A DNA stretch of 6,467 nucleotides from Crocinitomicaceae bacterium (GTDB lineage: Bacteria > Bacteroidota > Bacteroidia > Flavobacteriales_D > Sanyastnellaceae), in the NCBI GenBank assembly GCA_020848015.1, contig JADLBA010000002.1:1-6467 (forward strand), read 5' to 3'. Below the pieces are notes generated by a model, which was not told the origin of the DNA, did no database searches, and saw only the letters and a program-made list of their open reading frames with translations. Shown piece after piece: positions 1 through 5,436 of the stretch. Made by a program: the position numbers and the translations under genes. The stretch's first letter is position 1. Each line of letters starts with the position of its first letter.

Positions 1-422
1 GACCCGATCACTTCAATACCATTGTGGAATTGCCGGTAATTGACCCAGATATGCTTTTCTGTTTTTACCAAAGGCAGTGGAACCAATTCCTCCAAAGGCA
101 ATTTAACCATCGAAAGATGATTCCTAAGAACAGTGTCGGCCAGCCCCTGTGGTTCTGCCTGTGGGAGTTGAATAGGTGTGCCATAAGCCCGGTGAGGAAA
201 CTTTCCCACTTCATTATAATGGACATACCAGGTGCCGTGCTCATTCAAAAACTGCTGCCAAGAAGGGGTATCCCTGAGGCTGGCCTGAAGATCCGGGTCA
301 GGAGAAATGGATATTTTTGAAACACGTATTTCAGCAGGGTCAAAATTTTCGACAAAATTGGATTGTGCATCACTAATGAACGACCACCCCGTCAGACACA
401 GGAAAAAAAGTAATTTTCGCAT
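1..422 (-). CDS. Secreted metallopeptidase precursor (M36/M4-type), N-terminal part with FTP propeptide motif; partial
   Basis: The frame is open from an ATG at 422-420 to the left edge, giving 140 complete codons; the C-terminus lies outside the window. Residues 1-19 form a signal peptide: MRK, a hydrophobic core, then SDA with probable cleavage before Q20. The mature start is followed by 'WYVHYNEVGKFPHRAYGTPI', typical of the beginning of Bacteroidota fungalysin-like propeptides. The last visible residues, 'HIWVNYRQFHNGIEVIGS', fit the FTP (fungalysin/thermolysin propeptide) motif, in which a Tyr/Phe-rich strand precedes Gln and then Gly-Ile-x-Val-x-Gly. Proteins of this kind are exported zinc proteases kept inactive by the propeptide. 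The catalytic HExxH region is not in view, so peptidase identity is inferred from the propeptide alone. The signal peptide fixes the start. The 5' leader can fold back on the start codon (see the repeat at 414-457). Other FTP proteins are possible. Confidence 0.72.
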   Translation of the reverse strand, partial: MRKLLFFLCLTGWSFISDAQSNFVENFDPAEIRVSKISISPDPDLQASLRDTPSWQQFLNEHGTWYVHYNEVGKFPHRAYGTPIQLPQAEPQGLADTVLRNHLSMVKLPLEELVPLPLVKTEKHIWVNYRQFHNGIEVIG

Positions 423-457
423 TATTAAATACAGGTTTGGGGCGAAATATGCGAAAA
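414..457. repeat. 9-bp inverted repeat covering the protease start codon
   Basis: TTTTCGCAT (414-422) and ATGCGAAAA (449-457) are perfect reverse complements separated by 26 bp. On the minus strand the gene-proximal arm is the first nine coding bases of the protease gene, including its ATG, and the other arm lies in the leader directly after a run of ten T (454-463 on the plus strand reads as A). In the transcript the arms could pair and hide the start codon. The repeat is seen in the sequence; any regulatory role is inference. Confidence 0.4.
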
Positions 458-513
458 AAAAAACATATCCCCGCATCAGAGAATGGAAGATATTGAAAAG
501 CCAAACTTCAATA

Positions 514-717
514 TCACTTTATGCGGTTGCCTTCGATAAACGAAAAAAGACTCATCATGATCTCTTCTCTCGCGGCGAGTTCCTCTTCAAGTTTCCTGTT
601 TTTCTGCTCCAGTTCCTGAATTTCGCGTTGCATCTTTTCTACCGACTGATCTTTTTCCGCTGTGAGTTCCGGATTTTTCTTATTTCTATTGATTGTTCCC
701 ACAATAATGGTTTTCAA
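514..717 (-). CDS. Small coiled-coil protein of unknown function, non-ATG start
   Basis: This 67-residue frame has a short basic N-terminus (about residues 1-17) and then a charged, heptad-like stretch from about residue 18 to 52, rich in Glu, Lys and Gln with regularly spaced Leu, ending in 'MMSLFSFIEGNRIK'. Such composition points to a small helical coiled coil. The longest start is TTG at 717-715. No in-frame ATG lies upstream before a TAA stop, and the first internal Met is residue 29, which would leave only the coiled coil and tail. I do not recognise a family. It lies on the same strand as the protease gene, 91 bp upstream of it, and diverges from the universal stress gene. A longer frame on the opposite strand has a Phe/Leu-rich composition typical of a shadow. 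It may be a real small gene or a remnant. Confidence 0.45.
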   Translation of the reverse strand: MKTIIVGTINRNKKNPELTAEKDQSVEKMQREIQELEQKNRKLEEELAAREEIMMSLFSFIEGNRIK

Positions 718-822
718 AGTGCTAATATCATTATTTTATTGACTTCTCACCTCATAATTAATAGTTTTTATTAACGACCAAGAGTTTACCCTACCTATTT
801 TCTAAAGTGAGGCGCCATAATA

Positions 823-838
823 ACTGATTTTAATCAGT
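823..838. promoter_or_regulatory. Candidate Crp/Fnr-type operator upstream of the universal stress gene
   Basis: ACTGATT-TT-AATCAGT is a perfect inverted repeat with 7-bp arms. Its core is TGAT-N4-ATCA, the same layout as the FNR consensus TTGAT-N4-ATCAA. It ends 6 bp before the candidate -33 box of the stress gene, centred near -48 of the predicted start. The same window encodes a regulator with a Crp/Fnr DNA-binding domain. The palindrome is seen; its use by that regulator is inferred. Confidence 0.5.
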
Positions 839-844
839 CTTTAA

Positions 845-875
845 TTTGACTGTACTCATAGCCAGCCTATTATTG
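845..875 (+). promoter_or_regulatory. Candidate Bacteroidota-type promoter of the universal stress gene
   Basis: TTTG at 845-848, a 19-bp spacer, and TATTATTG at 868-875 match the -33 TTTG / -7 TAnnTTTG architecture of Bacteroidota sigma factor promoters, with one mismatch in the -7 box. Transcription would start around 879, giving a leader of about 30 nt to the ATG at 910. The spacer length equals that of the much better promoter of the kinase gene in this window. Confidence 0.42.
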
Positions 876-909
876 TTTAATCATCTTTGTTTTTCCTATT
901 TTTCAACAG

Positions 910-1746
910 ATGAAAACAATTCTTGTTGCGACTGATTTCAGCCCGTCTTCCAAAAATGCCATTTCCTATTCAGCCCGTCTGGCTATGGAAACAGGGGCAA
1001 AGTTGATTTTATTTCATGCTACCCATATTCCGGTCGTCAGCGACAATTTTTTCGATATGGGCATTTCATTAGAAGAACTGCAGACTTCTGACAGGGAAGA
1101 AATGGAAAAGGTCAATGTATGGCTCCACCAAAAGTTCGGCTCATCGTTGAAACTCGAGAAGCAGGTAAAAATTGGATTTACTGTTGAGTTGATCCGTGCG
1201 ATGGTAGAAAAAAAGCAGGTGGATCTCGTGGTAATGGGTATCTCTCATACCGATACTCTGTCAAGGGTTCTTTTTGGCAGCACCTCTTCTTCAGCCGCAG
1301 GAAACCTTAATTGTCCTGTGCTGATCATTCCAGAAAAAGTCAAGTATCGTCCATTCTCTAAACTGGCCTTCGCCTTTGATCAGCGCCATATTCCCACCGG
1401 AACCGGGCTACATATTGTGCGAAATCTTGTCAAACTCTTTGAAGCCAAAGTGCACTATGTCCATGTAATGGATTCTCCTATGAAGGACAAGGATGATTCT
1501 TCACTGCGCCCTGTTTTCAAGTTTTTCGCCGACAAAAACCCTACAATTCATTACCTGCAATCTATTCCGGGTCAAACCGTCGCTATCCTGAATGACTGGG
1601 TTCGCAGATATAAAGCAAGTGTCCTTGTCATGGTATCGAGGGAACACAACATATTCTGGAGAATATTCAATGAACGAACAACGAAGAAGATGGCCTTTGA
1701 GACAAGGGTTCCTCTTCTCGTAATACCTGAAACAACTCGTACATAA
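910..1746 (+). CDS. Universal stress protein with two tandem UspA domains
   Basis: This 278-residue soluble protein has two Usp folds, about 1-143 and 147-275. Domain 1 opens with 'MKTILVATDFS', where D9 is the usual nucleotide-contacting Asp, and ends with a G-x2-x-x9-G-S motif: G110, H113, G123, S124. The normal second Gly of the G-2x-G-9x-G(S/T) ATP motif is replaced by His, but the rest is kept. Domain 2 ends in 'VSREHNIFWRIFNERTTKKMAF', the degenerate form seen in many Bacteroidota tandem Usp proteins, and has no glycine motif, so it probably does not bind ATP in the standard way. Such proteins support survival under starvation, oxidative or low-oxygen stress; the specific role here is unknown. 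A palindrome and promoter precede it. The next gene starts 26 bp downstream, suggesting one transcript. The ATG start matches the family N-terminus exactly. Confidence 0.93.
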   Translation: MKTILVATDFSPSSKNAISYSARLAMETGAKLILFHATHIPVVSDNFFDMGISLEELQTSDREEMEKVNVWLHQKFGSSLKLEKQVKIGFTVELIRAMVEKKQVDLVVMGISHTDTLSRVLFGSTSSSAAGNLNCPVLIIPEKVKYRPFSKLAFAFDQRHIPTGTGLHIVRNLVKLFEAKVHYVHVMDSPMKDKDDSSLRPVFKFFADKNPTIHYLQSIPGQTVAILNDWVRRYKASVLVMVSREHNIFWRIFNERTTKKMAFETRVPLLVIPETTRT

Positions 1747-1772
1747 TCAAATTTCCAGTGACCGCAATCAAA

Positions 1773-2183
1773 ATGAAAATAACTATTGATAATAAAAAAA
1801 CGGCCAGGGCAGTTCAATCGGAGTTTTCAGAAAAATATCCTTTTCTAAAAATTGAATTTTTTTCCCGACGGCACAAAACAGGTTCCGGAACTGAGAAAAA
1901 ATTTCTGATTGACAGCAACAGAGTACTTGGAAAAGTCAATACGGCGGGGATGGTGACTGAGCTCCCAGTCAGAGATGATATGACAGTAGCTGAGTTGGAG
2001 AAAATGTTTGCAGAAAAGTGTGGGCTCTTTATCCAGGTCTTCAGGAAATCGGGAAGGCTATGGTTAGAAACAACGGCCACCGATCAATGGACACTCGCCT
2101 ACCAGAATGAACAGGGAAAGGAACTCTCTGGAGTAGATTTCTCTAATGAAAAAGAAGAGACGGATTTTCGGGAACAGGAATAA
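1773..2183 (+). CDS. Conserved Bacteroidota protein of unknown function, in tandem with the Usp gene
   Basis: A 136-residue soluble protein, starting at ATG 1773 ('MKITIDNKKTARAVQSEF'); a GTG 15 bp upstream would add five residues but is less likely because the strong strand-forming N-terminus begins at the ATG. It has no signal peptide, membrane segment or cysteine cluster (a single Cys). Visible blocks are 'FPLKIEFF'-like segment YPFLKIEFFSRRHKTGSG near 22-39, 'MTVAELEKMF' near 75, and 'VFRKSGRLWLETTATDQWTL' near 89-108, followed by an acidic, Glu-rich tail. These blocks look like a family I have seen repeatedly as 'hypothetical protein' in Bacteroidota; I know of no assigned function. It follows the Usp gene by 26 bp on the same strand, so a shared stress role is plausible. 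Its stop is only 9 bp from the stop of the opposing regulator gene. Confidence 0.85.
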   Translation: MKITIDNKKTARAVQSEFSEKYPFLKIEFFSRRHKTGSGTEKKFLIDSNRVLGKVNTAGMVTELPVRDDMTVAELEKMFAEKCGLFIQVFRKSGRLWLETTATDQWTLAYQNEQGKELSGVDFSNEKEETDFREQE

Positions 2184-2192
2184 CCGGAATCC

Positions 2193-3251
2193 TTAGTTTT
2201 TCATTCTCTGCAACCTTGTCAAATCTGTGAGAGTAATTGTTGATCCGCTGATCCGTATTATTCCTTCCTCCCGGAAGTCACTCAATGTTCTGATCAGTGA
2301 TTCGGTAGCTGTACCTACCATATTTGCAAGGTCTTCCCTCGAAATCGCCATACTGAAATCATTGGCAGAACCATCGTGATAACGCTCCCGTAGTTTCACA
2401 AGGGCCTGTGCAGTTCTCTTTCTCACACTGCTGTATGCGAGTGCCAGCAAACGCTCCCTTTCTTCAGAAATATTGCCGCTGAGCATTCTTACAAATTGTT
2501 GAGTCACCGCAGGACTGTGATAAATAATTCTGAAAAAATCCTCCTTGGGAAAAATAATAACCTCCGAATCTTCGAGTGCTTCTGCTGATTCGAGGTGATT
2601 CCTGTCATCCAGCATAGACAGATATCCGAAAAAATCTCCCGGCTGGAGGAACTTTGTAATAAGGTCTTTGCCAAGTTCATGACTTTTGAATGTTTTCACC
2701 TTCCCTCTTTTCATAAGATAAAGCCCGGAGGGAGAGTCTCCTTCGGAAAAAATAATGTCTTTTTTCCGGTACGATCTCACTTGCTGCCGCTCGCTGATTT
2801 TAGTTAAGTCTTCAATGCCGCTGACATTTGAAAACAGGGAGTTGAACTGATCCATGTGAGACAGTACTCTCTGCTTCAGCATTTCCGATTTTTTCAAACG
2901 GCTTTCTACTGCGTTCAGCAATTCAATATCATCAAAAGGTTTGGTGAGATAATCATCTGCCCCCATTTCCATTCCCTTTCTGAGATCCGTCCTCTCCGAT
3001 TTTGCGGTGAGGAAAATAAACGGAATTAATGCGGTATCGGAATTTTTGCCGAGCAGGTGTAGCACTCCATAACCATCCAGCACCGGCATCATGATGTCAC
3101 AGACCACCAGATCGGGATTTTCCTTTTGCGCCAGCTCTACGCCAATCTTCCCATTTTCCGCCTTGATCACGCGGTAACCGGCGAGCTCCAGAATTTCGGC
3201 TGTGTTCTCGCGAACTTCAAAATTATCTTCAATGAGTAAAATGCTTTTCAT
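2193..3251 (-). CDS. Response regulator with Crp/Fnr output (REC - cNMP-binding fold - HTH_Crp)
   Basis: A 352-residue transcription factor. Residues 1-120 are a receiver domain: acidic pair E8/D9, phosphoacceptor D52 in 'VVCDIMMP', T82 and K104 in 'YLTKPFDD'. Residues about 145-250 form a cyclic-nucleotide-binding beta-roll with 'GLYLMKRGKVKTF' and 'LQPGDFFGYLSML'. Residues about 270-350 are a Crp-type winged helix; the recognition helix 'TATESLIRTLSDFREEGII' keeps the Glu and Arg (E317, R321) that contact the half-site in Crp and FNR. There are no N-terminal FNR-type iron-sulfur cysteines; control is expected through phosphorylation of D52 and perhaps a ligand. The ATG overlaps the TGA of the upstream kinase gene (ATGA, 3248-3251), indicating translational coupling and a cognate pair. 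The protein probably acts as a dimer on palindromes. Candidate targets lie at 823-838 and 4573-4590. Confidence 0.93.
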   Translation of the reverse strand: MKSILLIEDNFEVRENTAEILELAGYRVIKAENGKIGVELAQKENPDLVVCDIMMPVLDGYGVLHLLGKNSDTALIPFIFLTAKSERTDLRKGMEMGADDYLTKPFDDIELLNAVESRLKKSEMLKQRVLSHMDQFNSLFSNVSGIEDLTKISERQQVRSYRKKDIIFSEGDSPSGLYLMKRGKVKTFKSHELGKDLITKFLQPGDFFGYLSMLDDRNHLESAEALEDSEVIIFPKEDFFRIIYHSPAVTQQFVRMLSGNISEERERLLALAYSSVRKRTAQALVKLRERYHDGSANDFSMAISREDLANMVGTATESLIRTLSDFREEGIIRISGSTITLTDLTRLQRMKN

Positions 3252-4480
3252 GGGTTATTCATTGTTTGTGGAAAAAATAAATAAAAAACAGTCCCCTTTC
3301 CCAACTCGCTTTCATAACGAATCGTCGCCTCCACCAGTTCGAGGTATTTTTGAACGATATTCAGCCCAAGGCCGGTGCCCTGAATGTTTACGGCATTTTT
3401 GGCTCTAAAAAAACGTTCGAATAGATGCCTTCTATCCCCCGGCGGAATACCTATTCCGTGGTCTCTGACACTGATCTGCAGCCCCGACGGTTCTTTTTTC
3501 AAGGTTACTTCTATAGGCGCATTTTCACCGGAAAATTTAATAGCGTTAGCGAGCAGGTTAATGAGTACATTTTTCAGCAAATGCGGATCAGACTTTATGA
3601 TTGAGTCCCTTTCATTATGGAGAATGATAGTCTGCCCTGGTTTTGCAATCATCTGCATCTCTGCCACCACCTCACCAGCCACCTCACCTGCATCCATCAA
3701 TTGCATATCGGCCAGCACCTTTCCCTCTTCCAATTTACCGTGCGAAAGAAAATCGTTCAGTATCTCTCTAAGACCCGTCACAGCATTCTTGATCCTGCTA
3801 ATGTGCTTCTCTCTCTTATCCTGCTCTTCTTTTTCAATGTACTTGGATATGAGCGCTACAGAAGAAAGAATCGTACTCAGCGGTGTGCGGAATTCATGTG
3901 AAGCCATGGTGATAAACCGCGATTTCATTTCATTCAACTCCTTTTCTTTTTCGAGCGCCTTTTCCAGTTCATCCCTCGACTGCTCAAGATCATGCAGTGC
4001 CTCTTTCAGCACAAGCGTCCTTTCATTTACTTTTTTCTCTAAGGTTTCATTGAGCAGCTTTAACTCCTGGTTGACCTTGTTGATTTTCTCTTCGTGTTCG
4101 TATCGCTCAGTTATATCTATAATAAAGGCGATCACATACAATCCTTCTTCTGCATGATAATAACTGAGAGAAATTTCGACGGGAAATTCAGACCCGTCCT
4201 TTTTCCTCGCATGAAGCGTGAGGTTTTTTCCCATCGGGCGTTTCGATGGGCTTTTTATATAATTCTCCCGGTGCTGGGTATGCTTTCGACTCAGATGATC
4301 GGGAATTAATTTCTCGACAGGAAAACCCTTCAATTCGTCTTGTTCATAACCAAATAACTGAAGGCATTTTGGGTTAACGACGATGATCTCCCCTTTTTGA
4401 TCGGCGATCATGATTCCCTCTGTTACGTGGTTAAATACCAATTCAAAGCGGGCTTCTAATTTTTCTGTGAGCGAGGTCAT
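3248..4480 (-). CDS. Soluble PAS-domain sensor histidine kinase
   Basis: A 410-residue kinase with no membrane segment, so it senses a cytoplasmic signal. Order: PAS domain about 12-125, ending 'FIIDITERYEHEEK'; a long coiled coil about 130-188; HisKA with phosphoacceptor H195 in 'MASHEFRTPL'; and HATPase_c with N box 'NVLINLLANAIKFS' (304-317), G1 'DHGIGIP' (340-346), F box 'LFERFFRA' (353-360) and G2 'GTGLGL' (368-373). All catalytic motifs are present. The PAS domain resembles the FixL-like class, with 'PDHLSRKHTQHRENYI' followed by 'KKDGSEFPVEIS'; H67 falls near the FixL haem-ligand His by eye, but the distal Arg is not kept, so haem binding is unproven. It heads the operon; its TGA overlaps the regulator's ATG. 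A strong promoter match ends 7 bp before the ATG, implying a very short leader. Confidence 0.95.
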   Translation of the reverse strand: MTSLTEKLEARFELVFNHVTEGIMIADQKGEIIVVNPKCLQLFGYEQDELKGFPVEKLIPDHLSRKHTQHRENYIKSPSKRPMGKNLTLHARKKDGSEFPVEISLSYYHAEEGLYVIAFIIDITERYEHEEKINKVNQELKLLNETLEKKVNERTLVLKEALHDLEQSRDELEKALEKEKELNEMKSRFITMASHEFRTPLSTILSSVALISKYIEKEEQDKREKHISRIKNAVTGLREILNDFLSHGKLEEGKVLADMQLMDAGEVAGEVVAEMQMIAKPGQTIILHNERDSIIKSDPHLLKNVLINLLANAIKFSGENAPIEVTLKKEPSGLQISVRDHGIGIPPGDRRHLFERFFRAKNAVNIQGTGLGLNIVQKYLELVEATIRYESELGKGTVFYLFFPQTMNNP

Positions 4481-4487
4481 TTTGCTT

Positions 4488-4518
4488 CAAATGTATGGAC
4501 AGGGCATAAGCGGACAAA
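4488..4518 (-). promoter_or_regulatory. Promoter of the kinase-regulator operon (Bacteroidota -33/-7)
   Basis: On the minus strand TTTG (4518-4515), a 19-bp spacer and TACATTTG (4495-4488) match the -33 TTTG and -7 TAnnTTTG consensus without mismatch at any defined base. Only 7 bp separate the -7 box from the kinase ATG at 4480, so transcription should start within a few bases of the start codon. The transcript would be leaderless or nearly so, without a ribosome binding site. Confidence 0.65.
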
Positions 4519-4528
4519 AAATGGTTCA

Positions 4529-4538
4529 AAACCGGTTT
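4529..4538. repeat. 10-bp perfect palindrome upstream of the kinase promoter
   Basis: AAACCGGTTT reads the same on both strands and lies 10 bp upstream of the -33 box of the kinase operon, centred near -50 of its predicted start. It is flanked by TGGT (4522-4525) and ACCA (4543-4546). This is a suitable place for a regulator, but a palindrome this short can arise by chance. Confidence 0.3.
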
Positions 4539-4572
4539 CCAGACCAATCGGAGCAGCCTTCATTCAAAACTA

Positions 4573-4590
4573 TTTTGATCTGTATCGAAA
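4573..4590. promoter_or_regulatory. Imperfect Crp/Fnr-like site upstream of the kinase operon
   Basis: TTTTGAT-CTGT-ATCGAAA has 7-bp arms matching at six of seven positions, and TTGAT-N4-ATCGA differs from the FNR consensus TTGAT-N4-ATCAA at one base. It is 93 bp upstream of the kinase ATG, around -97 of the predicted transcript start. It shares the GAT-N4-ATC core with the palindrome before the Usp gene. Autoregulation by the operon's own Crp-type regulator would fit but is inferred. Confidence 0.33.
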
Positions 4591-4713
4591 CTGCCCGGCT
4601 GAAAAAACAACTTTTTGTGAATTAATCATCCTCATCTTAAATTCTAATGCTGGTGTTTACCCTCTTCAAAAAAACACTGAATATACCGGCATGACTTATC
4701 CAAAAAATATTTG

Positions 4714-5286
4714 TTATTTCAGTTGGCTTGTAATTTCAGTACTCAGCGGATCAACGGAACTGGGAAAAGCACCTATCCATTTTCCTTCGGGAGAAATAAG
4801 TATTTTGTAAAAATTCCATTTAATCTCTGCATCTGATACTCCGTTGAGCGTTTTCTTCGTAAGCCATTGATAGACCGGATGCTGATCTCGTCCTTTTACT
4901 CGGATCTTTTCACTCAAGGGAAATGTCACACCGTAATTATTGCTGCAAAACTCCTCTATATCTTTTGCATTTCCCGGTTCTTGACCTAAAAATTGATTGC
5001 AGGGAAAACCGAGCACTATGAGTTTATCTGAATAGATAGAATACAATTCCTGCAATGCTTTATACTGGTAAGTATAACCACAACGGGAGGCCACGTTGAC
5101 ACAAAGCACATATTTTCCTTTGTAATCAGACATATTGATAACACCGCCGTTTAACGCACCGACGGAAAGAGCATAAAAGGGAGTTTCACTATCGGCAAAA
5201 GGTATGGCAGAACCAGTGATCTGTCTCCGGTATGCAAAAAAGGCAACCGCTGCAACAATAAACCCTCCAATGATAAATATTTTCAC
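4714..5286 (-). CDS. Glutathione-peroxidase-family thiol peroxidase, N-terminally membrane anchored
   Basis: A 190-residue peroxidase reducing hydrogen peroxide or organic/lipid hydroperoxides, most likely with thioredoxin as donor. Residues 3-19 form one hydrophobic segment followed by 'YRRQ', which fits an N-terminal anchor or uncleaved signal; with positives after the segment its orientation is uncertain. The GPx domain runs from about 35 to the end: peroxidatic C69 in 'NVASRCGYT' (Cys where mammalian enzymes have selenocysteine), 'LGFPCNQF' with Q98, and 'KWNFYKILI' with W157 and N158. C114 in 'EEFCSNNYGV' sits where the resolving Cys of two-Cys plant and insect GPx enzymes lies, supporting thioredoxin use. 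The start is GTG at 5286; no in-frame ATG lies upstream before a stop. A -7-like TATTTTTG (minus, 5337-5330) precedes it. It lies 233 bp upstream of the kinase gene on the same strand. Confidence 0.93.
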   Translation of the reverse strand: MKIFIIGGFIVAAVAFFAYRRQITGSAIPFADSETPFYALSVGALNGGVINMSDYKGKYVLCVNVASRCGYTYQYKALQELYSIYSDKLIVLGFPCNQFLGQEPGNAKDIEEFCSNNYGVTFPLSEKIRVKGRDQHPVYQWLTKKTLNGVSDAEIKWNFYKILISPEGKWIGAFPSSVDPLSTEITSQLK

Positions 5287-5329
5287 CTCATCAATAATTA
5301 ATAATATATACCCTTGATTCCGATGCCTG

Positions 5330-5337
5330 CAAAAATA
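5330..5337 (-). promoter_or_regulatory. Possible -7 box of the peroxidase gene
   Basis: TATTTTTG on the minus strand fits TAnnTTTG at every defined base and lies 43 bp before the GTG start. No TTTG is found 19-21 bp upstream, so only half a promoter is visible and the match may be chance in AT-rich DNA. Confidence 0.3.
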
Positions 5338-5340
5338 TTA

Positions 5341-5363
5341 AACACCAGAGCCTTGCCGGTGTT
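5341..5363. repeat. Inverted repeat AACACC-N11-GGTGTT in the divergent region
   Basis: Two 6-bp arms (5341-5346 and 5358-5363) flank 11 bp in the space between the divergent peroxidase and DUF4197 genes. The repeat covers the expected -33 region of the peroxidase promoter, so it could be an operator for that gene. No run of T follows on either strand, so it is not a convincing terminator, and neither neighbour ends here. Confidence 0.28.
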
Positions 5364-5424
5364 CTCTACTCAGCAAAAGAGCCTTTCAGAAATGAGCTCT
5401 TATCATAGTATAAACCGTGTTGCG

Positions 5425-5432
5425 TAAATTTG
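5425..5432 (+). promoter_or_regulatory. -7 promoter box of the DUF4197 lipoprotein gene
   Basis: TAAATTTG matches TAnnTTTG exactly and is separated from the ATG at 5437 by only 4 bp, so the transcript would start at or next to the start codon. No clear -33 TTTG is present at the expected distance. The signal-peptide start of the protein makes a later start codon unlikely. Confidence 0.42.
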
Positions 5433-5436
5433 CGAT

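Noticed and set aside
24..320. A 98-codon plus-strand frame at the left edge.
   Set aside because: It is antisense to the protease precursor, which has a signal peptide and an FTP motif in its own frame.
307..774. A 155-codon open frame on the plus strand.
   Set aside because: It crosses the opposite-strand protease start, the leader and the coiled-coil ORF, is Phe/Leu/Lys-rich, and shows no family features.
1572..2080. Two minus-strand frames (81 and 88 codons) opposite the Usp gene and its neighbour.
   Set aside because: Both are covered by well-supported genes on the plus strand and show no domain signal.
3384..4157. A 257-codon open frame on the plus strand opposite the kinase gene.
   Set aside because: It lies wholly antisense to a kinase with all conserved motifs, and its protein is Ser/Phe-rich low-complexity sequence with no recognisable domain; a shadow of the kinase codon pattern.
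4397..4411. TTGAT-N5-ATCAT as a third Crp/Fnr-like site.
   Set aside because: The spacer is 5 rather than 4 bp and it lies inside the PAS coding sequence.
4410..4625. A 71-codon plus-strand frame across the kinase start and promoter region.
   Set aside because: It overlaps the kinase N-terminus antisense and the regulatory region, and has no recognisable features.
4653..4677. GTGTTT-N13-AAACAC as a terminator for the peroxidase gene.
   Set aside because: The stem is only 6 bp and AT-rich, the loop is long, and no T-run follows on the minus strand.
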